Shown: positions 1 through 6,073 of the stretch, piece after piece
How positions within the stretch are numbered: the stretch's first letter is position 1
Layout of the letters: each line of letters opens with the position of its first letter
Assembly (NCBI GenBank): GCA_007121995.1
Contig: SKJK01000144.1
Coordinates: 1 to 6,073 of the forward strand
Origin: Desulfobulbaceae bacterium
GTDB taxonomy: Bacteria; Desulfobacterota; Desulfobulbia; Desulfobulbales; Desulfobulbaceae
DNA length: 6,073 nt
Direction: 5' to 3'
Notes under the pieces: model-generated
What the model was told of the DNA's origin: nothing
The model's database searches: none
The model's input: the letters and a program-made list of their open reading frames with translations, nothing else
Program-made: the position numbers and the translations under genes

Positions 1-239
1 ACCATACTGGTAAAAATTACCGGAAAAAACAGGTCGCCAAGCAGCAGATTGTTGGTGCCGGACTGGAGGAGGACAGCGTCGGGGTCGGGACAGGCACCAA
101 TTTCAGCACCCAGCCGCACGGCCAGTTCTCCCGTGGTTTCTCCGGCGAAACCACGGTTGATCACCGCGACATCCGGAAGCAGTGTCGGCCAGTCTCCCCA
201 TTCAACCAGAGAATCGCCCAGCATCAGCAATTGGATCAT
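1..239 (-). CDS. GDSL/SGNH-family hydrolase, N-terminal part (cut by window edge)
   Basis: The first 79 codons of a minus-strand gene are present; the rest lies beyond base 1. Seen: the protein opens MIQLLMLGDSLVEWGDW, with the GDSL block I motif at residues 8-11 (Ser10 is the expected nucleophile). A block II glycine lies in NRGFAGETT near residue 30 (oxyanion hole). A block III GTNN stands at residues 61-64, in place of the common GxND. Known of the family: SGNH hydrolases are esterases, lipases or thioesterases with a Ser-His-Asp triad; the His/Asp block V would be off-window. There is no signal peptide, so it is probably cytoplasmic. The ATG at 237-239 is preceded by a perfect AGGAGG seven bases away. 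It follows glgX on the same strand and may be co-transcribed with it. The substrate cannot be told. Confidence 0.85.
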   Translation of the reverse strand, partial: MIQLLMLGDSLVEWGDWPTLLPDVAVINRGFAGETTGELAVRLGAEIGACPDPDAVLLQSGTNNLLLGDLFFPVIFTSM

Positions 240-246
240 ACAGTTA

Positions 247-252
247 CCTCCT
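247..252 (-). promoter_or_regulatory. Shine-Dalgarno of the GDSL gene, overlapping a repeat end
   Basis: On the minus strand this reads AGGAGG, seven bases before the ATG at 239. Bases 250-252 belong to the left terminal repeat of the mobile element, so the element insertion helped build the present ribosome-binding site. Without the element the junction would still offer an AGAGG- or AGAAG-like sequence at a similar distance. Confidence 0.7.
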
Positions 253-351
253 GGATCCGTGAAAGGCGGCGGGTGACGGCACAGTACCAGAAAAGCCGCC
301 GCATTTATATCCTGATTATAGAAAAATATACCCCAAACAAGATTCCTGCCG

Positions 352-364
<13 letters not shown>
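250..364 (+). mobile_element. MITE-like element, copy 1 (short form, 115 bases)
   Basis: Left terminal inverted repeat CCTGGATCCGTGA (250-262) and right TCACGGATTCAGG (352-364) match at 12 of 13 positions. The one mismatch is G.U if the plus strand is RNA. Inside, 265-364 aligns over its whole length with 4209-4307, at roughly 70% identity by eye with one gap, and most differences are transitions. A 7-base-pair stem GCGGCGG/CCGCCGC (266-272 with 296-302) encloses a 23-base loop. There is no ORF for a transposase. Flanks are TACCT (left) and GACTT (right), only 3 of 5 identical, so any target duplication has decayed. It fills the glgX-to-GDSL junction. It contains the glgX stop codon (352-354) and touches the Shine-Dalgarno sequence of the next gene. 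Confidence 0.75.
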
Positions 365-2454
<2,090 letters not shown>

Positions 2455-2461
2455 ATTAAAT

Positions 2462-2476
2462 GAATAATGATTATTA
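2462..2476 (-). promoter_or_regulatory. Possible Fur-like palindrome upstream of glgX
   Basis: GAATAAT-G-ATTATTA is a near-perfect palindrome. It matches the 7-1-7 Fur motif (TGATAAT-N-ATTATCA) at 11 of 14 arm positions. It sits 8-22 bases before the glgX start codon, in the divergent gap shared with the DUF1566 gene. The region is AT-rich, so a chance match is quite possible, and no strong -35/-10 pair is visible beside it. Confidence 0.22.
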
Positions 2477-2549
2477 ATAAAAGTAAAGGTAGAATATCAC
2501 CGACAGCATACTAGGTTGGTGCTCTTTTTTAAACCATGACGGAGGGCCT

Positions 2550-3485
2550 ATGGGACTGTTCAGGAAGTTGGCACGCACGGGTATACAGAATATTGACTGG
2601 GAAATGACGCCGGAATACACATTCGGTACCTTTGAAAGCTGGGGCGGAAGGGAACGAGTCCGTAGTAAAAACGAACGGATATACTATTTTTTCATTGACG
2701 CCTGGGATGATGAGCCCAAATTGTATCTCATGGAGCGCGGGATCAAACATGCCCGGGTAGTCGCTGAAATACAGGCACCTATGGAAATGTTGCAGCAATG
2801 TGTGCAGGAACAGGGCAAGGTAGCTCTTTTTGAACGAACCCACGGTATCAACGATCCCTTAAAGCAGTGGCTGATCGCCAACGTTATTGAGACCGAGGAT
2901 GAATCCAGAATCCTGCTGATAGAAACAGAGGTCAATGAAAACATTATGGCCACTGGATTGCCGCAACCTGACGAGGTGGTCACGGTTGACCAGACCGTGG
3001 TCCTCCCCCAGGGACCGGAGGTATTAAGTGAAGACGACGTGGCATCCTTGATAGGCCGTTATGATTTCTGCGAACAGGAGAGAAATCCTCAAGGCCGGTT
3101 CCGACCTGTCTTGGTCGACAACGGTGATGGGTTGACTGTCACCGACAGGGTGACAGGCCTCATGTGGCAACGGGGTGGTCTCGACATTATGAGCAGCAGG
3201 GGCATACACCGGGAACTTGAACGGATCAACACGCAAGGGTTTGTTGGGTGTACAGATTGGCGTCTTCCTTCCATGGCAGAGGCGCTTTCCTTACTGGTAC
3301 CGGAAAAGGGAAAAACAGGGCAATATCTTCACTCCTGCTTTTCCGTTGAACAGCCTTTTATTTTTGTGCAAGCGACAAGAAACCCTGGTGGACATTGGTT
3401 CGTTGATTACAAACAGGGACGAGCTTTCTGGTCATCCGGGACTATTCCTGGTGGTTTCGGGCGGTTGTGCCGTAGGGAAAAGTGA
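2550..3485 (+). CDS. Lcl_C/DUF1566-domain protein with unrecognised N-terminal region
   Basis: A 311-residue protein. The C-terminal third is a Lcl_C (DUF1566) domain, a family with a C-type-lectin/FGE-like fold often used for ligand binding. Its hallmarks are visible: DNGDGLTVTDRVTGLMWQ at 190-207, DWRLPSMAEALSLL at 236-249, HWFVDYKQGRAFW at 282-294 and a C-terminal GFGRLCRR at 302-309. Residues 1-180 match no domain I know. They look soluble and acidic, with an aromatic stretch RIYYFFIDAWDDEP near 43-56. There is no signal peptide or membrane segment, which is notable because many DUF1566 proteins are exported. The start ATG has GGAGGG at 2541-2546, a rather short spacing. The next gene, a receiver protein, follows after 96 bases on the same strand, so a regulatory partnership is possible but unproven. 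Ligand and role are unknown. Confidence 0.85.
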   Translation: MGLFRKLARTGIQNIDWEMTPEYTFGTFESWGGRERVRSKNERIYYFFIDAWDDEPKLYLMERGIKHARVVAEIQAPMEMLQQCVQEQGKVALFERTHGINDPLKQWLIANVIETEDESRILLIETEVNENIMATGLPQPDEVVTVDQTVVLPQGPEVLSEDDVASLIGRYDFCEQERNPQGRFRPVLVDNGDGLTVTDRVTGLMWQRGGLDIMSSRGIHRELERINTQGFVGCTDWRLPSMAEALSLLVPEKGKTGQYLHSCFSVEQPFIFVQATRNPGGHWFVDYKQGRAFWSSGTIPGGFGRLCRREK

Positions 3486-3504
3486 GGAGTCCGGTAAGAA
3501 AGTA

Positions 3505-3533
3505 TTGATTCGACAAGGTAGAGGCTGTAGGAT
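3505..3533 (+). promoter_or_regulatory. Candidate sigma-70-like promoter before the receiver gene
   Basis: TTGATT (3505-3510) and TAGGAT (3528-3533) are separated by 17 bases. Each matches the consensus hexamer at four of six positions. It lies about 50 bases ahead of the receiver gene start, which would allow expression apart from the DUF1566 gene. No terminator is seen between the two genes, so read-through is also possible. Confidence 0.3.
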
Positions 3534-3581
3534 GTCGCTATTTGAAACCCATATTTTTTCAAGTTGGAGAGTGGACTTGTC

Positions 3582-3953
3582 TTGAAGCGGATACTGGTCG
3601 TTGATGATGAAGCGCAAATACGCACTATGCTGACCCAGATGCTGGGGCAGGAAGGGTATGAAGTGCACACTGCTGAAAATGGTGAACAAGGGTTTGCTTT
3701 GGTGGGTCGCTATTCTTTTGACTTGGTGATCACGGATATGATTATGCCGGTCAAGGACGGGCTCAAATTCATCATGGAGTTGGTTCGTGACTACCCGGAT
3801 TTGAAAATCCTGGCCATTTCCGGAGGGGGTGCCATCAAGGCAGAGCGTTATCTCACCATGGCCGGCTACCTGGGTGATATTGCCACCCTGGAAAAGCCGT
3901 TTAAACGTGAAGTATTGCTGGATGTCGTGAAAAAACGACTCAACCCTGAATAA
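3582..3953 (+). CDS. Stand-alone CheY-like response regulator receiver
   Basis: A single receiver domain of 123 residues with no output domain. It would accept phosphate from a histidine kinase and act through protein contacts. Seen: KRILVVDDE at the N-terminus with the acidic pair Asp8-Asp9, phospho-acceptor Asp52 in DLVITDMIMP, the switch Ser80 in LAISGGG, and Lys105 in LEKPF. Every key residue is present. No ATG is available. I chose TTG at 3582 because it gives the usual MKRILVVDDE opening and has GGAGAGTGGA just upstream. A TTG at 3564 would add six residues but has no ribosome-binding site. No kinase is in the window, and the nearest partner candidate is the upstream DUF1566 protein. 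Single-domain receivers serve in chemotaxis, phosphorelays and other signalling; which applies here is not visible. Confidence 0.9.
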   Translation: MKRILVVDDEAQIRTMLTQMLGQEGYEVHTAENGEQGFALVGRYSFDLVITDMIMPVKDGLKFIMELVRDYPDLKILAISGGGAIKAERYLTMAGYLGDIATLEKPFKREVLLDVVKKRLNPE

Positions 3954-4006
3954 GTGACCAGGCGAGCCCTCCTCTTTACATTGACAAGATTTTTTGAAAA
4001 AAAGAT

Positions 4007-4036
4007 CGGCAACGAAGAAGTTGCCGGTTTTTTTTT
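4007..4036 (+). terminator. Rho-independent terminator, probably bidirectional
   Basis: CGGCAAC (4007-4013), loop GAAGAA and GTTGCCG (4020-4026) form a perfect 7-base-pair stem, followed by G and nine T residues (4028-4036). It lies 53 bases after the receiver gene stop. On the minus strand the same stem is followed by ATC and seven T residues, so it could also end transcripts of the convergent carboxypeptidase gene. Confidence 0.88.
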
Positions 4037-4089
4037 GCTCAACAGATCAAGGGTATCGGTACTCTTGGTCCTGTCTTCTTTATCCCGAT
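4037..4089. other. Spacer between terminator and mobile element
   Basis: Together with the element that follows, this makes a 362-base stretch without genes (3954-4315). In these 53 bases I see no ORF, no convincing promoter hexamer pair and no repeat other than the CCGAT at its right end. Confidence 0.5.
4085..4089. repeat. 5-base target-site duplication CCGAT (left copy; right copy 4308-4312)
   Basis: CCGAT directly abuts the left terminal repeat at 4090, and an identical CCGAT directly abuts the right terminal repeat at 4308-4312. Exact abutment on both sides is what a DDE-type transposition event leaves. A match at a given place has a chance of about 1 in 1000 for random sequence. Confidence 0.65.
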
Positions 4090-4307
4090 CCTGGATCCGT
4101 GAGCGTTTGTCCGTGCGTCAGCTTTGTTGTTCGTGACCGTTTGATTAAAGTAAACTTTATCGGACGGTTACGGGCAATGAAGATAGCGTGCGGACGAACG
4201 CCCCCAAGGGCGGCGGGTGACGACATATTGCAAGGAAAATCGCCGCATTTTTAACCTATTTACAGTAAATGTGCTCCAAAAAAGACTCCAGCCGTCACGG
4301 ATTCAGG
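4090..4307 (+). mobile_element. MITE-like element, copy 2 (long form, 218 bases)
   Basis: Bounded by CCTGGATCCGTGA (4090-4102) and TCACGGATTCAGG (4295-4307), the same terminal inverted repeats as at 250-364. A 5-base direct repeat CCGAT flanks it exactly. Parts in order: left repeat; 99-base hairpin (4103-4201); short C-rich joint; stem-loop 4210-4216 with 4240-4246, whose 23-base loop begins GTGACG; an AT-rich part with ATTTACAGTAAAT; right repeat. The stretch 4209-4307 is homologous to copy 1. No transposase is encoded, so any movement would need one supplied in trans. A 5-base duplication occurs in several transposon families, so I cannot name the source. It lies 8 bases beyond the carboxypeptidase stop codon and so does not alter that protein. 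Confidence 0.8.
4103..4201 (+). other. Long imperfect hairpin inside element copy 2
   Basis: Bases 4103-4144 pair with 4160-4201: 29 Watson-Crick, 11 G.U and two mismatches (C4119/A4185 and G4121/A4183). After a one-base bulge at 4145, TAAAG/CTTTA closes a TAAA tetraloop at 4151-4154. The G.U pairs exist only on the plus strand; on the minus strand they would be A.C mismatches. This makes the plus-strand RNA, or plus-strand single-stranded DNA, the likely functional fold. No small ORF, U-run or known RNA family is recognisable. Whether it is transcribed is unknown, and a terminator stands between it and the upstream gene. Confidence 0.7.
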
Positions 4308-4315
4308 CCGATGTT

Positions 4316-5440
4316 TCAGCTCCGTGATGGCTGCGGGGAGGGCGAAAAAGAGGTTGTTACATCTCCCCGTTTGCTCGTTCTTTGTTCCTGTACTTTGAAT
4401 CCATAGTCGACCAGTTGTTCCAAGTCGGACCACATGGACTCACTTCCTAGAATAGCGACCACGATCGAGTGCCCCGCCCTGGTGAAATGACCGACATAGG
4501 TTTGCCGCGCAGCCCGCGTATAACCGGTCTTGCCGGCGTCCGCGCCGTCAATACGCCACAGCGCCCGATTGTGGTTGTTGAGAGGACGCCCATAGGCCGT
4601 GGCGAGTGTTCTCTCCCGCATCCGGGTAACGAACTCTTCATCCTGCATAGCGTAACGAAACAGAGTGGCCAGATCCCGGCTGGTTGACTGCTGGCCTGTT
4701 GCGGTCAGGCCGGAAGCTGTGCGGCAGACCGTGTTCTTCGCCCCCCACATCCTGGCGCTGAGGGTCATCAGGTTGGCAAAATTATCTTCAGAGCCGGAAA
4801 TCTTTTCCGCCAGGGCGACACTGGCATCATTGGCGGAAGAGAGCAGGACGGCGTTGATCAGATCGTTGGCCAGGTAATCACGGTATGGCTCAAGATGGAT
4901 TTTTGAACTGGGCATGGCCGCAGCATTGCGAGTGACATTGACCGGGTCACCCCCCTGCAGAGTTTTCAAGGCAATCAGGCCCGTGATAATTTTGATGGTA
5001 GAGGCAGGTTGGCGTGGTGTGTCAGGTGACCTGGCGTAGAGTGTTGCTCCGGTTGCGGCATCCATAACCATGAAACTTTGCGAACTGATCTTTCCGGAGA
5101 TATCGGGTAGTTCCAACAGGGTGCCGGTCACCGCCTCAGATTGCGAAGTCGGAGCGGTGGAAACGACTGGCTCAGGTGATGGTATTCTTCTGGAGGCCTG
5201 ACGTTGCGGTGCTGATTTGGAGGTTGTTGTCAGTGATTGCTGACCGATAGATGTGTCTTGGGGTGATGGCGCAACCTTAACCGTTTCGCTTTGCAGAACT
5301 GGTCGGGGCTGGGGGGAGGTTACTTGGTGTTTAGCCGTAGCCTGTAGTATCGGCATGTTGGCTTCTGCAGATACTGCCGGCATACACAGGAAGAGAAAAG
5401 CGGACAAAAATACCAGAAAAAGAGGATGATGTTGTTGCAT
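4316..5440 (-). CDS. D-alanyl-D-alanine carboxypeptidase (S11 family, PBP5/6-like)
   Basis: This 374-residue protein should trim the terminal D-Ala from peptidoglycan pentapeptides in the periplasm. Numbering from the ATG at 5440: a hydrophobic signal stretch LFLVFLSAFLFLCMPAVSA at 7-25; a Pro/Ser/Thr/Gln-rich linker about 28-105; a catalytic domain about 115-348. Penicillin-binding motifs are all present: SxxK as STIK (Ser147, Lys150), SxN as SAN (202-204) and KTG (304-306). It ends soon after VDYGF with a short Ser/Pro tail. It therefore lacks the PBP5 C-terminal beta domain and amphipathic anchor, and retention may depend on the uncleaved N-terminus or it may be soluble. The start is uncertain: ATG 5440 has no clear Shine-Dalgarno, and a TTG at 5476 would add 12 residues. 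The promoter position favours the ATG. Endopeptidase activity of the same family is an alternative. Confidence 0.9.
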   Translation of the reverse strand: MQQHHPLFLVFLSAFLFLCMPAVSAEANMPILQATAKHQVTSPQPRPVLQSETVKVAPSPQDTSIGQQSLTTTSKSAPQRQASRRIPSPEPVVSTAPTSQSEAVTGTLLELPDISGKISSQSFMVMDAATGATLYARSPDTPRQPASTIKIITGLIALKTLQGGDPVNVTRNAAAMPSSKIHLEPYRDYLANDLINAVLLSSANDASVALAEKISGSEDNFANLMTLSARMWGAKNTVCRTASGLTATGQQSTSRDLATLFRYAMQDEEFVTRMRERTLATAYGRPLNNHNRALWRIDGADAGKTGYTRAARQTYVGHFTRAGHSIVVAILGSESMWSDLEQLVDYGFKVQEQRTSKRGDVTTSFSPSPQPSRS

Positions 5441-5488
5441 GGCGTGTGCGGGCGGTCGATTGAGAGGGAGGTACAAAACAAAGTGAGC

Positions 5489-5515
5489 TTAATAATTCTG
5501 AGCACTACCTGTCAA
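5489..5515 (-). promoter_or_regulatory. Candidate promoter of the carboxypeptidase gene
   Basis: On the minus strand a perfect -35 TTGACA (5510-5515) is followed 15 bases later by TATTAA (5489-5494), or at a 16-base spacing by the overlapping ATTAAG. Transcription would begin near 5480, giving the ATG at 5440 a leader of about 40 bases. A TTG start at 5476 would be almost leaderless. Confidence 0.4.
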
Positions 5516-5930
5516 GTGAATCCCTCGTTTTCTTTGAAAAAAGTTGGTTCTTGTGGTAAACCGGCCTCCGGTAAAAAATTTTAGAATGATCGTTCATTGA
5601 GGGGCAAACATCCATAGTACTTTGTCCATGGAAGCGGTTTCCGGCAATGCAGATGTGGCGGAACCTGCTGTCGGGCAATAGGCATACGGGTGCACATTAC
5701 GTGATCTTCCTTGACAGTGGCCATCATGGAAACCGTTCTGTTCCTTGATTCTTGGTTGCGCTGTCAAGGGTAATTCTCGCAACAATATGAATATGCCAGC
5801 GGTTCAATTGGTCAGCACGACTCATGCAGAACAAAACTTTCGTTTCCGGATGGACACTCGATAACGATGGAGTGCAGGTGAACGGTCCCATGAAAGAAGA
5901 AGTACTTTTAGTGACGTATCGGAGGATAGA
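5516..5930. other. Gene-free stretch with palindromes and inverted repeats
   Basis: No ORF here has a convincing start, ribosome-binding site and protein character. Visible structure: ACCGG-CCT-CCGGT (5560-5572) next to AAAAAATTTT; an operator-like palindrome at 5585-5598; and two interleaved inverted repeats, GAAGCGGTTTCC (5631-5642) with GGAAACCGTTC (5728-5738), and CCTTGACAG (5709-5717) with CTGTCAAGG (5761-5769). It separates divergent genes, so regulatory DNA or a structured leader for the gene at 5931 is plausible. A decayed gene remnant is equally possible. Confidence 0.5.
5585..5598. promoter_or_regulatory. TetR-family-like operator palindrome
   Basis: AATGATCGTTCATT pairs at six of seven positions across its centre. 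With the preceding AG (5583-5584), the 14 bases 5583-5596 resemble the TGAATGATCATTCA type of palindrome bound by FadR/PsrA-like TetR regulators, with about 12 of 14 matches. It lies in the gap between the carboxypeptidase gene and the gene at 5931. No TetR gene is in the window, so the regulator is unidentified. Confidence 0.3.
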
Positions 5931-6073
5931 ATGGGAACACTGTCAGCATCGACCGTCGGTGTGAGCAGGGGGAAAAAAGCCATGGTCAGTGGAGAACAAT
6001 CCGGGCACAATCTCCCTGTAATTCAGGAAAATGCGACAACCCTCAATGACTTGATTGACATAAGCTGCCGTAA
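5931..6073 (+). CDS. Unrecognised protein, N-terminal 47 residues (cut by window edge)
   Basis: An open frame begins at ATG 5931, with a clear GGAGG at 5921-5925 five bases upstream, and stays open to the window end. It starts MGTLSASTVGVSRGKKAM and continues through SGEQSGHNLPVIQE to a DLIDISCR at residues 40-47. I do not recognise the family. There is no signal peptide or membrane segment in the visible part, and the first 25 residues look flexible and polar. The good ribosome-binding site and the run without stops support a real gene. The fragment is short, so confidence is moderate. Confidence 0.6.
   Translation, partial: MGTLSASTVGVSRGKKAMVSGEQSGHNLPVIQENATTLNDLIDISCR

Noticed and set aside
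2550..3485. DUF1566 gene as the variable target of a diversity-generating retroelement
   Set aside because: The fold family fits, but there is no reverse transcriptase, no template repeat matching the gene's 3' end elsewhere in the window, and no characteristic hairpin after the stop codon.
3994..4254. Plus-strand open frame of 86 codons across the terminator and element
   Set aside because: It runs through a strong terminator and the hairpin, has no ribosome-binding site and no protein-like composition.
4090..4307. Retron non-coding RNA
   Set aside because: A long hairpin between inverted repeats is suggestive, but no reverse transcriptase is nearby and the terminal repeats with a target duplication and a second dispersed copy fit a transposable element better.
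4090..4307. Integron attC site
   Set aside because: The strand-biased fold recalls attC, but the core GTTRRRY-type ends are absent, there is no cassette array or integrase, and the 5-base direct flanking repeat is not expected.
5560..5572. ACCGG-CCT-CCGGT hairpin as a terminator
   Set aside because: The stem is only five pairs and is followed by A residues on the plus strand and by too short a T run on the minus strand.
5651..5666. Possible sigma-54 promoter at TGGCGGAACCTGCTG
   Set aside because: The spacing between the GG and GC elements is one base short of the required distance.
5594..5785. Minus-strand open frame of 63 codons
   Set aside because: It starts with TTG, has no ribosome-binding site, and its sequence overlaps the inverted repeats without protein-like features.
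5878..5964. Small ORF of 28 codons starting GTG with GGAG five bases upstream
   Set aside because: It overlaps the better-supported ATG at 5931 out of frame by 34 bases and has no recognisable character. A leader peptide cannot be excluded but is not supported.

Overview
The window carries six genes, two of them cut by the window edges. They are a GDSL/SGNH hydrolase (partial, minus), a GlgX-type glycogen debranching enzyme (minus), a Lcl_C/DUF1566 protein (plus), a stand-alone CheY-like receiver (plus), a periplasmic D-alanyl-D-alanine carboxypeptidase (minus) and an unrecognised gene running off the right edge (plus). The gene mix and protein style suggest a Gram-negative, probably a Desulfobulbales-type Desulfobacterota. 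That is an impression from protein families, not a demonstrated placement.

Layout. From 1 to 2454 the minus strand carries glgX followed by the GDSL gene, probably one transcription unit. A divergent, AT-rich 95-base gap (2455-2549) separates glgX from a plus-strand pair: the DUF1566 gene (2550-3485) and a receiver-only response regulator (3582-3953). The pair ends at a strong intrinsic terminator (4007-4036) that could work in both directions. From 4316 to 5440 the minus strand encodes the carboxypeptidase, convergent with the regulator. A gap of about 490 bases (5441-5930) holds a probable promoter, a palindromic operator-like site and inverted repeats, but no supportable gene. A new plus-strand gene starts at 5931.

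The most interesting content is non-coding. Two diverged copies of one small element lie just downstream of two unrelated minus-strand genes, at 250-364 and 4090-4307, in the same orientation. Both are bounded by the same 13-base terminal inverted repeats, CCTGGATCCGTGA and TCACGGATTCAGG. The second copy is flanked exactly by a 5-base direct repeat, CCGAT, as expected of a target-site duplication. This copy also holds a 99-base hairpin (4103-4201) that is missing from the first. Read on the plus strand, the non-Watson-Crick positions of this hairpin are 11 G.U pairs, one A.C and one G.A. The single terminal-repeat mismatch and a second conserved stem also resolve as G.U on that strand. I read the pair as a non-autonomous MITE-like element whose plus-strand RNA or single-stranded DNA fold has been under selection. 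In the first copy the element supplies the last codons and stop codon of glgX and part of the ribosome-binding site of the next gene.

Functionally, glgX points to glycogen turnover and the carboxypeptidase to peptidoglycan trimming in the periplasm. The DUF1566 and receiver genes may be linked as a small regulatory or sensing pair, but nothing in the sequence ties the groups into one pathway.
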